64,000 nucleotides of DNA from Planctomycetota bacterium (GTDB lineage: Bacteria; Planctomycetota; Phycisphaerae; UBA1845). Shown piece by piece: positions 16,155-26,179 of the stretch. Position 1 is the first letter of the stretch; each line of letters begins with the position of its first letter. Position numbers and translations under genes: made by a program. The notes beneath the pieces are model-generated. The model ran no database searches, had not been told where the DNA came from, and was given only the letters and a program-made list of their open reading frames with translations. Location: contig JACQFE010000013.1 in NCBI GenBank assembly GCA_016200265.1, positions 62,001 through 126,000 of the forward strand. Reading direction: 5' to 3'.

Positions 16155-18806
16155 ATGGACATTCGCAAATCATTCATTCGACTTGCGCCCTCGATTGGAC
16201 TTCCCAAGCGCGTGTTCGCGGCCATTCGACGGCAACCTGCTCCGATTCGCGTCGCGAACGAAGTCATTGAATCCGCATCACTTGCGCCGAGCGCGGTTTT
16301 CGATCGCCTTGGGGCTCGGTCGGGCGGATTGACAGCCGACGAGGCGGAAACTCGGCTATCTGAATTTGGCCCCAATGTGGTCGCAGGTGATTCGCACCAT
16401 AGTCTTTGGATCTTGCTCTGGCACGCTGTCCGAAATCCGCTCGTCGTCCTACTTGTCGTACTGGCAACGATTTCCTTTGCGACCGGCGATGTTCGCGCGG
16501 GAACGGTCATGTCGTTGATGGTGGCGATGGGCGTTGCCTTGCGGCTTATCCAGGAAGCCAAGGCTGACAATGCGGCAGCGAAGCTCAAGGCCATGATTTC
16601 CGTGACCGCCACGGCGATTCGCGACGGAACGACTATCGAGCTGCCGATCTCACAGCTTGTTCCCGGAGACGTGATCAAGCTCAGCGCCGGTGACATGATT
16701 CCCGGCGACGTGCGAGTCGTGCACGCCAAGGATTTGTTCATTATCCAGGGATCATTGACCGGTGAATCCTTCCCAGTGGAGAAATTTGAAACGGAGTCCG
16801 CTGCGGCGGGCAAATCACCACTGGAACTGGCCAACATCGCGTTCCTCGGCACCAGCGTGGAAAGCGGAACGGCGACGGCGGTCGTCGTGACCACGGGTCG
16901 TCGCACGTATCTCGGCGGCATGGCGGAATCGCTGGCCGAGCAGCCGGCGGAAACGGCGTTCGATCGCGGCGTGTCGCGGTTCACAGCCTTGATGCTTCGA
17001 TTCATGACGGTCATGGTGCCGCTCGTTTTCCTCATCAACGGCTTCACCAAGGGAAGCTGGCACGACGCCTTTTTTTTTTCCCTCGCGGTGGCAGTCGGGC
17101 TTACGCCGGAAATGCTCCCCATGATCGTCAGCGTGTGCCTTTCCAAAGGCGCCCTCGCGATGTCACGTAAAAAGGTCGTCGTGAAGCGACTGAGCGCGAT
17201 TCAAAACCTCGGTGCAATGGACGTACTCTGCACCGACAAGACCGGCACGCTCACCATGGACCGCGTGATCCTCGAACGTCACTGCGACGTGTTTCGCCGC
17301 GATGAGGACACCGTTCTGGTGATGGCCTATTTGAACAGCCATTTCCAAACCGGACTAAAGAGTGTGTTGGATCGGGCGATTCTTGATCATCGCGAAGTCC
17401 ATGAACAGCTCCATGTTCCGGAATACGAAAAGGTCGATGAAATTCCATTTGATTTCGCGCGGAAGGTCATGTCCGTCGTCGTGCGCACGCCGGAAGGCGG
17501 ACTTCGACTCATCTGCAAGGGTGCGCCGGAAGCGGTCTATGCTCGATGCGATCGATTCGTCGTCAAAAACGAGATCTATCCACTTCGGCAAATCTATCTC
17601 GACGATCTTCGCCAGGAGCATGACGAGCTTAGCGCCGACGGCTTTCGCGTGCTTGCAGTCGCCTACAAGGACCTCGAGCCGAAGCCGGCCTATTCCAAGG
17701 AGGATGAGAAAGACCTTGTCTTGAAAGGCTATGTGGCTTTTCTCGATCCGCCGAAGGAAAGCGCGTCAGCGGCCATCGCCGCGCTTTGCCAGCACGGAAT
17801 CAGCGTCAAAGTTGTCACCGGCGACAACGAACTGGTGAGCAAGAAAATCTGCAAAGAAGTTGGACTGCCCGTGGAAGAAGTCCTCCTTGGCGCGGACATT
17901 GACCAACTTTCCGATGAGCAACTCGTCGAGGCGGCTCACACCGCTACGCTCTTTGCCCGCGTGTCACCGGCCCAAAAACAGCGCGTGATTCGCGCTCTTC
18001 AGGCTGGCGGGCACACGGTCGGTTTCATGGGCGACGGCATCAACGACGCACCGGCCCTTCGCACCGCCGACGTAGGCATCAGCGTCGATTGCGCCGTCGA
18101 TATTGCTAAGGAATCAGCCGATTTGATCCTCTTGGAACGAAGCCTGCTCGTTCTTGGAGAGGGCGTGCTCGAAGGCCGGAAAGTTTTCGCCAACATCCTC
18201 AAATACGTTCGTATGGGCGCAAGCAGCAACTTTGGCAACATGTTCAGCGTGCTGGGTGCGAGCATTTTTGTGCCCTTTTTGCCGATGACGCCGATTCAAA
18301 TTCTTACCAACAATCTTCTTTATGACATCTCGCAGACGGCCATTCCCACCGACGATGTCGACCCCGATCAGATCACAAAGCCCCGGCCGTGGGACATCGG
18401 ACAGATCGCGAAGTTCATTCTTTTCATCGGGCCATGCTCGTCGATTTTCGATTACACGACGTATTTGATCATGTTATTCGTATTCCATTGCTGGTCGCCG
18501 GACCATGCTTCGCTGTTTCAAACCGGCTGGTTTGTCGAAAGCCTGTTGACGCAGACACTCATCATTCACGTGATTCGCACGAACAAAGTGCCATTCTTAG
18601 AAAGCCGCGCATCCTGGCCGGTGCTCGTGATGACCGTGGCGATCATGCTTGTGGGCGTGTTCATTGTCACCACACCAATCGGCGGTTATTTGGGATTTAC
18701 GACATTGCCGGGGCTCTACTGGCCGCTGCTTATTCTCACTCTGCTTGCGTACATGGTGCTGACGCAGCTTGTGAAGACTCATTTGATTCGGCGCGGGTGG
18801 TTGTAG
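16155..18806 (+). CDS. mgtA: Magnesium-translocating P-type ATPase
   Basis: 883 residues, the usual MgtA/MgtB size. It imports Mg2+ across the inner membrane at the expense of ATP. The N-terminal cytoplasmic part is followed by helices 1-2 (NPLVVLLVVLATISF), the actuator motif LTGESFPVEK, phosphorylation site DKTGTLT with Asp361, KGAPEAVYARC in the nucleotide domain, GDGINDAPALR, and the C-terminal helices with TPIQILTNNLLYDISQ. The NNLLYD(I/L)SQ block is typical of P3B Mg2+ pumps and separates them from P2 calcium pumps. The 5' region is short and no Mg2+ riboswitch leader is visible. Regulation is therefore unclear. Confidence 0.93.
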   Translation: MDIRKSFIRLAPSIGLPKRVFAAIRRQPAPIRVANEVIESASLAPSAVFDRLGARSGGLTADEAETRLSEFGPNVVAGDSHHSLWILLWHAVRNPLVVLLVVLATISFATGDVRAGTVMSLMVAMGVALRLIQEAKADNAAAKLKAMISVTATAIRDGTTIELPISQLVPGDVIKLSAGDMIPGDVRVVHAKDLFIIQGSLTGESFPVEKFETESAAAGKSPLELANIAFLGTSVESGTATAVVVTTGRRTYLGGMAESLAEQPAETAFDRGVSRFTALMLRFMTVMVPLVFLINGFTKGSWHDAFFFSLAVAVGLTPEMLPMIVSVCLSKGALAMSRKKVVVKRLSAIQNLGAMDVLCTDKTGTLTMDRVILERHCDVFRRDEDTVLVMAYLNSHFQTGLKSVLDRAILDHREVHEQLHVPEYEKVDEIPFDFARKVMSVVVRTPEGGLRLICKGAPEAVYARCDRFVVKNEIYPLRQIYLDDLRQEHDELSADGFRVLAVAYKDLEPKPAYSKEDEKDLVLKGYVAFLDPPKESASAAIAALCQHGISVKVVTGDNELVSKKICKEVGLPVEEVLLGADIDQLSDEQLVEAAHTATLFARVSPAQKQRVIRALQAGGHTVGFMGDGINDAPALRTADVGISVDCAVDIAKESADLILLERSLLVLGEGVLEGRKVFANILKYVRMGASSNFGNMFSVLGASIFVPFLPMTPIQILTNNLLYDISQTAIPTDDVDPDQITKPRPWDIGQIAKFILFIGPCSSIFDYTTYLIMLFVFHCWSPDHASLFQTGWFVESLLTQTLIIHVIRTNKVPFLESRASWPVLVMTVAIMLVGVFIVTTPIGGYLGFTTLPGLYWPLLILTLLAYMVLTQLVKTHLIRRGWL

Positions 18807-18831
18807 ACGGACCGACTCTCGATCAATTCGT

Positions 18832-18892
18832 GTTCTTCGTGCACTTCGTGGTTCAAGACGACTTTTCTGAATACGAAGTTCACAAAGAGAAC
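18832..18892. repeat. Imperfect inverted repeat between mgtA and spoVR
   Basis: The left arm (18832-18854), rich in TTCGTG, can pair with the right arm (18869-18892), which carries ACGAAGTTCACAAA; the core matches about 12 of 15. It sits between two convergent genes and could act as a bidirectional terminator or be a copy of an interspersed palindromic repeat. Confidence 0.5.
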
Positions 18893-18898
18893 GACGCA

Positions 18899-20452
18899 TC
18901 AAAACTGATGGGCCGGGGGATCCATGGCGTCGTCGATGTGCTGCTGCGTGGATTGGTCGCCGTCGAAGGAAAAGAGCATGCCTTCGTCGTCGATGCGGCC
19001 GGCGAGGTGCACCGGACGCTTCCAGAGTTTCTGGACGTGCTTAAGCGTCTCGACCGCGTACTTGATGTCGATGTCCGCCCCGTTGTGGCGATGCGACAGA
19101 TACAGCTCGCCGCGGTTTCGATAGTTGCCGTCCATCACGAAGATGTACGGCTGGGCGTGATTGGTGAGCATGAAGAGAAGCTGCTGCTTGATCTTGTCGA
19201 AGTCACGATTGACCACGACCATCTTGCCGGTCTGCGGATCGAGCCGGTAGTGATACAGCTTCTGATCGTCGACGAATTCGGGCGTAAGGAACTCATCGAG
19301 GAACGTCACGTCGTTGTAGAGCGCACGCACCTGATAGATTTTTTCGCGGCCCGGCGAGCCTTTGCCGACAACGCGGCCTTTCGGCGCTTTGTCCTTGCCC
19401 CATTCGCGGCGGCGAGCCATGTCATCGCAAGCATCATAGTCCTGGCCATAACGGCCGGTGTTCCAGCGGCGTTCGATATCGCGGAACAGCTCGATGCCCA
19501 TCTTGTAGGGGTTGAGGTTGCCGGGCGAAGTGGCCAATGTGCCGGCGTGATGCTCGCAATAATCCACCAATTCGTGATCGCGCAGCACATAATTGGTCAT
19601 GATGGTGGAGTGCCAGTAACTGGCCCAACCTTCGTTCATGATCTTGGTCTGGCCTTGCGGAGCGAAGTAATACGCCTCATCGCGGATCATGGAGAGAACG
19701 TCCGCTTCCCAATCTTCGAGCGGTGCATTCTCCAGCAGAAACAGCAACACATCGCGCGTGGGGCGCTTGGGAAATCGTTCCTTTTCCCGTTCCACTTTCT
19801 CCTGCTGGCTGGTGCGCTCTTTGGCCATCCGCGAGGGCGGGTTGATGTAGCGATCCATGTAAGTCTTCGCCGGGTATCGTGTGACTTCGTCTCGTGCCCG
19901 ACGTCGATCCTCTTCCGTCGTGGACCTTGTATCCTCGCGGCGCATGAAGAGAGAATGTGGATCGATGAGATTTTCGATGGAGAGAAAACTGTCGATGGCC
20001 TGCTCGACGACATCGTGACCGTGGCGCTCGACGTATCGTCGAACGCGCGTGGCGTGGTTGGCCATCTCGTCGATCATGCGGCGGTTGGTGCGGCTGAACC
20101 AGATGTTGTTCTTGAAGAAGTCACAATGGGCGTACACATGGGCGATGACGGTCTTGTGATCGACCATCAGGTTATCGTTGAGGAGATACGCGTAGCACGG
20201 ATTGTTGTTGATGACCATTTCATAAATGCGGCTGAGTCCGTATTGATGCGACTTGCGCAGCCGCTCATATTCCATGCCGAATCGCCAGTGCGGATAGCGC
20301 TGCGGAAAGCCGCCGTAGGCCGCAATCTGAGACATCTGCTCGCTGGTGAGCATTTCGAAGATGGTCGGATAAAAATCGAGTCCTTCGCGGCGCGCGTGCT
20401 CGGCGATGCTCTCGGCGTATTGAACGATCTCTTTGGGTAGTTCGGTGCTCAT
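18899..20452 (-). CDS. spoVR: SpoVR family protein
   Basis: The ATG at 20452 places the start 13 bases after the upstream gene's stop; an extension to 20512 would overlap that gene. The 517-residue product matches SpoVR/YcgB throughout: FYPTIFEMLTSEQM, YPHWRFGMEYERL, GLSRIYEMVINNNPCYAYLL, HVYAHCDFFKNN, NEGWASYWHS and a C-terminal FVMDGNYRNRGELYL. SpoVR is named for a spore-cortex role in Bacillus, but in non-sporulating bacteria it is part of the prkA-yeaH-ycgB stress and starvation operon. The order here is prkA, yeaH-like, spoVR. The biochemical function is unknown. Confidence 0.93.
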   Translation of the reverse strand: MSTELPKEIVQYAESIAEHARREGLDFYPTIFEMLTSEQMSQIAAYGGFPQRYPHWRFGMEYERLRKSHQYGLSRIYEMVINNNPCYAYLLNDNLMVDHKTVIAHVYAHCDFFKNNIWFSRTNRRMIDEMANHATRVRRYVERHGHDVVEQAIDSFLSIENLIDPHSLFMRREDTRSTTEEDRRRARDEVTRYPAKTYMDRYINPPSRMAKERTSQQEKVEREKERFPKRPTRDVLLFLLENAPLEDWEADVLSMIRDEAYYFAPQGQTKIMNEGWASYWHSTIMTNYVLRDHELVDYCEHHAGTLATSPGNLNPYKMGIELFRDIERRWNTGRYGQDYDACDDMARRREWGKDKAPKGRVVGKGSPGREKIYQVRALYNDVTFLDEFLTPEFVDDQKLYHYRLDPQTGKMVVVNRDFDKIKQQLLFMLTNHAQPYIFVMDGNYRNRGELYLSHRHNGADIDIKYAVETLKHVQKLWKRPVHLAGRIDDEGMLFSFDGDQSTQQHIDDAMDPPAHQF

Positions 20453-20465
20453 GGCGATGCAGAGT

Positions 20466-21566
20466 TTATCGACCGGCCGTAAAGAAGGATTTGATGCTGT
20501 CGTAGATATCATCCTTGGTGTTCACGCGAGAGGTAACGACGGCCTCTACGTCGGCAAGATGCTCCTGAAGGACATTGATGAAATTGCCGCTGCCATAGGC
20601 GCTGGCGACCTGGCAATAGCCGAACATGTTGAGCGACGGGAGCAAGTTCTCGCGCATGATCGTGCAGCATTCGCGGCTGTCGGACTCGCTGCTGTTGTCG
20701 CCGTCCGAGAAGTGGAAGAGGTAGATGTTCCACTCCGACGGCGCGTAATGGCTATCGATGACTTCGCGGGCGAGGCGAAAGGCGCTGCTGATTCGCGTGC
20801 CGCCGTCTTCGCGGATGCGGAAGAAAGTCTCGCGGTCCACTTCTCCGGCACGGACGTCGTGAACGATATAGCGGCTTTCGATGCCCTGATAATTCTTTCG
20901 CAGCCAGGCGTCGATCCAGAAGGCCTCAAGCCGCACAAGTTCCTTTTGTTCATCCCCCATCGAGCCGGACACGTCCATCATGTAAATGATGACGGCGTTG
21001 GATTGCGGATTGAGCACAGTGCGCCAGCTTCGATACATCTTGTCGCGGCGCTCAAAGATGATGCGCGGAGCTTCGGGATCGTACAACCCTGACATGATCT
21101 GGCGGCGAAGGGCGCGGCGAAACGTGCGTTTGAAATGCCGCAACGATTCCGGGCCTGACTGGCGAATTCCGCTGTATTTGTCGCGCTCGCTGGTGATGCG
21201 ATGTTTGCCCTTGGGCTTGATGCGCGGGAGCTTCAGTTCTTCGCCGAGGATTTCGGCGAGCTCGTCGAGACTGACATCGACTTCGAGGATGTGTTTGCCT
21301 TCCTGCGAGCCGCCCGGGCCTATGCCTTCGCCATTGCCGCTGACGCCGTCGCCGGGTTTGCCATCGCCGGAGCCGACGCCGGCGTCGTTGTTGTCGCCGT
21401 ATCGGAAATGCGGGATCTCAATGCCGTGCACAGGAATGCTGATGAACTTCTTGCCTTCGCGGCCAAGGAGCTCGCCTCGGGTCAAGAACTTCCGAAGATC
21501 CTCGCGAATCTTTCCCTTAACGATCCTTCGAAATCGCTGATGATCTTTGTCAATCTGCAAGAACAT
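20466..21566 (-). CDS. DUF444 / YeaH-YhbH family VWA protein
   Basis: 366 residues. The N terminus (MFLQIDKDHQRFRRIVKGKI) and GREGKKFISIPVHGIEIPHFRYG are typical of YeaH/YhbH. A Gly-rich loop follows, then a von Willebrand A-like domain whose metal site is DVSGSMG (DxSxS), with GGTRISSAF and FHFSDGD as later metal-ligand blocks. It sits between prkA and spoVR, 30 and 13 bases apart, so the three are almost surely one operon. In Enterobacteria YeaH works with the kinase YeaG (PrkA) in sustained nitrogen starvation and other stress responses. A partner or substrate role for the kinase is likely here as well. Confidence 0.92.
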   Translation of the reverse strand: MFLQIDKDHQRFRRIVKGKIREDLRKFLTRGELLGREGKKFISIPVHGIEIPHFRYGDNNDAGVGSGDGKPGDGVSGNGEGIGPGGSQEGKHILEVDVSLDELAEILGEELKLPRIKPKGKHRITSERDKYSGIRQSGPESLRHFKRTFRRALRRQIMSGLYDPEAPRIIFERRDKMYRSWRTVLNPQSNAVIIYMMDVSGSMGDEQKELVRLEAFWIDAWLRKNYQGIESRYIVHDVRAGEVDRETFFRIREDGGTRISSAFRLAREVIDSHYAPSEWNIYLFHFSDGDNSSESDSRECCTIMRENLLPSLNMFGYCQVASAYGSGNFINVLQEHLADVEAVVTSRVNTKDDIYDSIKSFFTAGR

Positions 21567-21596
21567 ATGCGATTGGGCAACAAGGCCTCATCCCCT

Positions 21597-23663
21597 TTAC
21601 TTCTTCTTATCTTCCTTCGTATCGCCGCGGGCGAAGATGCTGGCCACGTAGTTCAGAACGTCCGTAGCGCTGGTTTCGTTGTAGCCGAAATACTTGATAA
21701 GCCGCTGCTTGACCACGTCGATCTTGGCCTGCGTCTCATCGTCCACCACGCCGGACACAACGTTCTTGAGCTTGATCGTGTCGCGCTGATCTTCGAACAG
21801 CTTCAACTCCAGCGCTTTGTGCAATCGGGCGTTGGTGTGATATTCAAATTTCTTGCCGTCGAGCGAGAGAGCCCCGATGTAATTCATGATTTCCTGACGG
21901 AAGTCGTCCTTTCGGCTTTCGGGGATATCAATCTTCTCCTCGATCGAGCGCATCAGGCGTTCATCCGGCGGCTCATCCTTGCCGGTGTAGCGGTTGCGGA
22001 CGCGCTCCCGCTGCGTGTAGGCCCGGACGTTTTCGATGTAATTCGAGCAGAGCCGCGTGATGGCCTCCTCGTCGGCGCTGATCGCCCGCTGCACTTCGGA
22101 TTTGAGGATGTCTTCATATTCCTCGCGGACCATGGCCAACAGTTCGCGATAGCGATTGCGAACCTCTTCGTCGTTGATCAGGCTGTGGTGCGACAGGCCG
22201 CCCTCCAGCTCGTTCATCACCATGAAGGGGTTGATGCATTTTTCCTGAATGGCCTGATCGCTGACCAGCGAATTGGAAAGCTTATCTTGGATATAGCGCG
22301 GGCTGATGCCCTGCATTCCCTCGCGTGGGGCCTCATCGCGCAGCTCGCGAACGGAATCTTCCGTGAAATTCGGAATGCTCTTGCCGTTATAGAGCTTGAG
22401 CTTTTGCATCAAGGTGAGGCCGGCTTTCTTCGGCTCTTCGAGTCGCGTCATCACCGCCCACATGGCGGCCATTTCGATGGTGTGCGGGGCGATGTGGATG
22501 CCGCGGATTCGCTCCTTGTTGAAGTCTTTGTTGTAGATTGCAATCTCATCGTCGAGACGGATGTTATAGGGAATATCGATCTTGATTGTTCGATCGCGAA
22601 ATGCTTCCATGAGTTCGTTGTTCTGAAGTTTCTTGTATTCGGGTTCGTTGGTGTGCCCAACGATTACTTCATCAATGTGCGTCTGAGCGAACTTCTTAGG
22701 CTTGATGACGTGCTCCTGGGAGGCCCCAAGCAAATCGTAGAGGAACGCGACATCGAGCTTAAGCACCTCAATGAACTCGACCATGCCGCGATTGGCGATG
22801 TTAAGCTCGCCGTCAAAGTTGAATGCTCGTGGATCGCTGTCGCTGCCAAATTCTGCGATCTTTCGATAATTGATGTCGCCGGTGAGTTCGGTCGAATCCT
22901 GGTTCTTTTCGTCCTTGGGTTGGAACGTGCCGATGCCTACACGATCCTTCTCGCTCAGAATGAGCCGCCGGCAGCGAATGTGCTTAATGACCTCCCGCCA
23001 GTCGCCATTATGGCGCAGCAACAAATCATCGAAAATTCGCCGACAGAAAGGATCCAAGGCCCCTTCGACGCGAATCTGCTGACCCTCTTGCAGGTCTTCG
23101 TTGAGCTTTCCAAGCACTGCCTTTCGGGCCTCGATCGGAATGAGCTTCAGCGGCTCTTCGTGCATCGGGCAGGGATGGATGGAAATTCTTCCATCTTCTT
23201 CGGGCAGGTGCCAGGAAAAGGTGTACACGGCACCTTCGTCAAGGCGAGAGTAATATTCCAAGCCCTTTTTGAGCAACCGGGCGATCGTGCTCTTCGATGA
23301 GCCGACGGGTCCATGAAGCAAGAGGATTCGACGCTCGGTGCCATATTGATGGGCAGCCGATTTGAAGAAATCGACCAGGCTCATCAGCGGCTTGTCCAGC
23401 CCGTAGATCGCATCCGCGCCGTGTTCGATCGGGTCGTCAAAGAATTTGTAACGGAGCAGATCTTCGCGCAGCCAGCTATATCGTCGGTGTCCGAAGTGCT
23501 GGATCATGTCGTAAATGCGTTGAAACGCATTACGCGAGACTCGCGGGCTGCGGGCCACGACTTCCAGATACTCTTGGAACGTCCCTTCCCAGTGCTGCTC
23601 GCGAAAGCGGTCCGGGTCGAGGTGTTGAGCGACAACGGAAAGGAGGTCGGATGCGCTGACCAT
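21597..23663 (-). CDS. prkA: PrkA / YeaG serine protein kinase (AAA+-like)
   Basis: I chose the ATG at 23663, preceded by GGGAG; an earlier start at 23705 only adds an Arg-rich stretch. The 688-residue product has the Walker A loop GPVGSSKST (118-126) of the N-terminal AAA+ domain. Further PrkA-typical stretches are VYTFSWHLP, the EEPLKLIP site and the C-terminal kinase-like region ([13 protein letters not shown]). It heads the prkA-yeaH-spoVR operon. PrkA homologues phosphorylate proteins or act as ATPases in stress and stationary phase. A promoter is visible about 200 bases upstream. Confidence 0.93.
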   Translation of the reverse strand: MVSASDLLSVVAQHLDPDRFREQHWEGTFQEYLEVVARSPRVSRNAFQRIYDMIQHFGHRRYSWLREDLLRYKFFDDPIEHGADAIYGLDKPLMSLVDFFKSAAHQYGTERRILLLHGPVGSSKSTIARLLKKGLEYYSRLDEGAVYTFSWHLPEEDGRISIHPCPMHEEPLKLIPIEARKAVLGKLNEDLQEGQQIRVEGALDPFCRRIFDDLLLRHNGDWREVIKHIRCRRLILSEKDRVGIGTFQPKDEKNQDSTELTGDINYRKIAEFGSDSDPRAFNFDGELNIANRGMVEFIEVLKLDVAFLYDLLGASQEHVIKPKKFAQTHIDEVIVGHTNEPEYKKLQNNELMEAFRDRTIKIDIPYNIRLDDEIAIYNKDFNKERIRGIHIAPHTIEMAAMWAVMTRLEEPKKAGLTLMQKLKLYNGKSIPNFTEDSVRELRDEAPREGMQGISPRYIQDKLSNSLVSDQAIQEKCINPFMVMNELEGGLSHHSLINDEEVRNRYRELLAMVREEYEDILKSEVQRAISADEEAITRLCSNYIENVRAYTQRERVRNRYTGKDEPPDERLMRSIEEKIDIPESRKDDFRQEIMNYIGALSLDGKKFEYHTNARLHKALELKLFEDQRDTIKLKNVVSGVVDDETQAKIDVVKQRLIKYFGYNETSATDVLNYVASIFARGDTKEDKKK

Positions 23664-23858
23664 ACATTGCTCCCGGCGACGGCTCGCCGCCAGTCTTCGT
23701 GCCAATTCGTTTTGCTTGACTGCGGGTCGTCGGATTCACAAGGACTTGCGTAAGACGGCGTCGCCCGGCCAGACCGCTGCGGACCGCGTCGCGCCACTCC
23801 GACCGACATCGCCGACAGTCAGATACAAGGGCGATTCTCTTCCGATAACTTTTGATCA

Positions 23859-23887
23859 ATCGTAGCGCTGGCCGTGAGTCAAGTCAA
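23859..23887 (-). promoter_or_regulatory. Promoter of the prkA operon, with an adjacent inverted repeat
   Basis: Read on the minus strand: TTGACT (23887-23882), 17-base spacer, TACGAT (23864-23859). Transcription should start near 23852, giving a leader of about 190 bases. Just upstream of the -35, GCGCTCC AC GGAGCGC (23894-23909) is a perfect 7-base inverted repeat with a two-base loop, placed where an activator or repressor could bind. There is no T-run on either side, so it does not look like a terminator. Confidence 0.6.
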
Positions 23888-24017
23888 CGCCTTGCGCTCC
23901 ACGGAGCGCACGAAAGCGAGCCCAACTTCACGCATCGTTTTACGCGATCAAAGTCGGTGGATCGCTATTCCATACTATCGACTCACGAATTTCAAAGCTG
24001 TTGGTAATGTGCGGCGC

Positions 24018-25088
24018 TTATCGGGCGATTGTTAGGAGTTTCCGCGTGGCGGCCTCAGGATCGGAATCGGAAATAATCGCGGAACATACGCAAATTGCGC
24101 AAGTGGACGCAGTCGATCGTACGGTTCCGGCGTTCCCCAGTTGAATCCCGCCGATCGCCACGAGCGGAAGCGAAGTCAGCTGACTCGCGGCGGAAAGCAC
24201 TTCAGGCCCCGCAATGTGTGACTGCGGCTTGGTCTCCGATGGAAACATCGGTCCGACGGCGATGTACTCCGGTGCTGCCACGATGGCCGATTGCACTTGT
24301 TCGATCGTGTGCGTGCTGACGCCGACAATCATGTTCGTATCGAGCACACGCCGCGCATCCAAAACGGAAATGTCATCCTGGCCGACATGCACGCCGTGGG
24401 CATGAACAGCCACGGCAATGTCCGCTCGATCGTTCACGATGAAAATGATTCCATGATCTCGACAAAGGGCCGCAAGCCGCCGAGCCCGCCGCACCAACTC
24501 GGCATCGGAGAGCGATTTCTCGCGAAGCTGAATGCACTGCGCCCCTCCGCGAATCACTGCCTCAGCGGTTTCGAACCAGCCGCTCCGGCAAAGCGATTCG
24601 GTCAGGAGCACATATAGCCGCACATCGCCGAATCGTTGCCGGGCACGGAATGTGAGGGCGAGTCGTCGTTCGAGGTCGTATCCCACGTACCGAAGTCGTT
24701 CAATGCGCTTTGCGAATTCGCACAAGTCGGCCGAATTCGGGTCGGCCACGTGTGGAACTTTTGCATATTCCTCCAGGACACGCAGGGATTCGCCCAAGCG
24801 TTTTCCGGCGGCAATGGCGACTTCTTCGGCACTGCCCCGAACGTATTCCGCCTCGCCTTCAATTGCCGTGCCAACGTCTCTTCGCGTGTCGCGAGCTCCG
24901 ATCAACGAACAATTGGGAATTTGAAATTGAAAATTGAAAATCTCCTTCAATTCGTGCCTCGCGGCCTTGGTCGCCGCCGTCAGGCTCGAATCATCCAGCG
25001 CGAAGCGCGCAGATTCCTCCATGACGCGCAGAGCTTCGCGGGCACGATTGAAGTTGGCGTCAAGAATGCGAAGGACTGAGTTGCTCAT
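24018..25088 (-). CDS. thiE: Thiamine-phosphate synthase with N-terminal ThiD2-type domain
   Basis: 356 residues in two parts. Residues 1-150 (SVLRILDANFNRAREALRVMEE, RDTRRDVGTAIEGEAEYVR, LGESLRVLEEYAK) match the ThiD2 domain found fused to or beside ThiE in several phyla. Residues 155-356 are a TIM-barrel ThiE: QCIQLREKSLSD, VNDRADIAVAVHAHGVHVGQDD, VGVSTHT, YIAVGPMFPSETK and VAIGGI. The enzyme joins HMP pyrophosphate and thiazole phosphate to thiamine phosphate. A short loop in the ThiD2 part (EIFNFQFQIPN) is encoded by an AT-rich quasi-repetitive stretch at 24910-24945 and is not typical of the family. It lies 21 bases downstream of galE on the same strand. Confidence 0.88.
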   Translation of the reverse strand: MSNSVLRILDANFNRAREALRVMEESARFALDDSSLTAATKAARHELKEIFNFQFQIPNCSLIGARDTRRDVGTAIEGEAEYVRGSAEEVAIAAGKRLGESLRVLEEYAKVPHVADPNSADLCEFAKRIERLRYVGYDLERRLALTFRARQRFGDVRLYVLLTESLCRSGWFETAEAVIRGGAQCIQLREKSLSDAELVRRARRLAALCRDHGIIFIVNDRADIAVAVHAHGVHVGQDDISVLDARRVLDTNMIVGVSTHTIEQVQSAIVAAPEYIAVGPMFPSETKPQSHIAGPEVLSAASQLTSLPLVAIGGIQLGNAGTVRSTASTCAICVCSAIISDSDPEAATRKLLTIAR

Positions 25089-25109
25089 CAGCGCTCACGA
25101 ATCATGCAG

Positions 25110-26102
25110 TCATGTTGATCGGCGGCGCCGCGCGTGATTGGCGCGATGCCAATTCCATGCAGTCTCCACGATGTCGCGGCGATCGGTAAATTGCGGACGC
25201 CAACCAAGTTCCGCGAGTGCCTTCGAAGGATTGGCATAAAGCTCCGGCGGATCGCCCGGACGACGCGGTGACGTTGTAATCGGTATCGAGTGGCCAGTTA
25301 CGGAGCGGGCGGCATTGATAATCTCCATCACGCTTGTGCCCCGGCCTGTTCCAAGGTTGTACGCAAGGAACCTCCCCGGCGTTGCGCGCTCCAAGGCGAG
25401 TCGATGGGCAGTGGCCAAATCCTCAACGTGAACGTAATCGCGAACGCAGGTGCCGTCGGGTGTCGGGTAATCTGTTCCGAAAACCGCGACGTTGCTGGCC
25501 TTTCCAATCGCGACATCGAGCACGCGAGGAATCAAGTGCGATTCCGGATCATGGTCCTCGCCGAGTGATCCATCGCTCGCGGCCCCGGCGGCGTTGAAGT
25601 AACGCAGAGCAATGCCGCCGAGATTCCACGCCCGTGCGCAATCGTCCATCAGCCACTCAATCGTCAGTTTCGTTCGGCCATAAGGGCTGATCGGTTCGCG
25701 CGGCATGTCTTCGATGATGGGTACGCTCGGCGGCGAGCCGTACACCGCGCAACTTGAGCTGAAGATCATGTGCAGCACGCCATGGTCGCGCATCGCTTCC
25801 ATTAACCCGATGCTGTTCGCTACGTTGTTGCGAAAGTAGAGCAGCGGATCGCGGACGGATTCACCAACCTCCGCGAAGGCCGCGAAGTGCATCACGGCGT
25901 CGAAAGAACCGCTTGCAAATGTGCTATGCAACGCGTCGCGATTCCCAAGATCGGCCTCGATGAGCCGAGCCCGCTGATCAACGGCCTCTAGATGCCCCCG
26001 GCATAGATTGTCGTAGACCGCGACCTTGTGCCCTGTTTTGCACAGCTCGCGCACGCAGATGCTGCCGACATAACCCGCCCCACCGGTGACAAGTATTTTC
26101 AT
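25110..26102 (-). CDS. galE: UDP-glucose 4-epimerase
   Basis: 330 residues, a classical extended SDR. VTGGAGYVGS is the NAD loop, FSSSCAVYGSPP and SPYGRTK hold the Ser and YxxxK active site, and ALRYFNAAGAASDGSLGEDHDPESHLIP is the GalE substrate region. DYPTPDGTCVRDYVHVEDLA and YNLGTGRGTSVMEII complete the signature. It interconverts UDP-glucose and UDP-galactose, supplying envelope polysaccharides. It lies 21 bases upstream of thiE and is divergent from pyrD. Confidence 0.94.
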   Translation of the reverse strand: MKILVTGGAGYVGSICVRELCKTGHKVAVYDNLCRGHLEAVDQRARLIEADLGNRDALHSTFASGSFDAVMHFAAFAEVGESVRDPLLYFRNNVANSIGLMEAMRDHGVLHMIFSSSCAVYGSPPSVPIIEDMPREPISPYGRTKLTIEWLMDDCARAWNLGGIALRYFNAAGAASDGSLGEDHDPESHLIPRVLDVAIGKASNVAVFGTDYPTPDGTCVRDYVHVEDLATAHRLALERATPGRFLAYNLGTGRGTSVMEIINAARSVTGHSIPITTSPRRPGDPPELYANPSKALAELGWRPQFTDRRDIVETAWNWHRANHARRRRST

Positions 26103-26179
26103 CGCTTACGAATGATAAAGCAGTTGGAATCGCAGGGCTATGGTTGACTCATCCAGCAAAAAGGGTGAATCTTCTTGCA

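Noticed and set aside
16102-16173. An extended start for the unknown secreted protein
   Set aside because: It would overlap the mgtA start on the other strand and moves the signal peptide away from the N terminus.
18389-20440. A 683-codon plus-strand frame opposite spoVR
   Set aside because: It is the antisense of a well-conserved gene; the product is a Val/His/Asp-rich sequence with no domain. It is a by-product of codon bias.
21201-23300. A 699-codon plus-strand frame opposite yeaH and prkA
   Set aside because: Same reason: the sense strand encodes conserved VWA and PrkA proteins.
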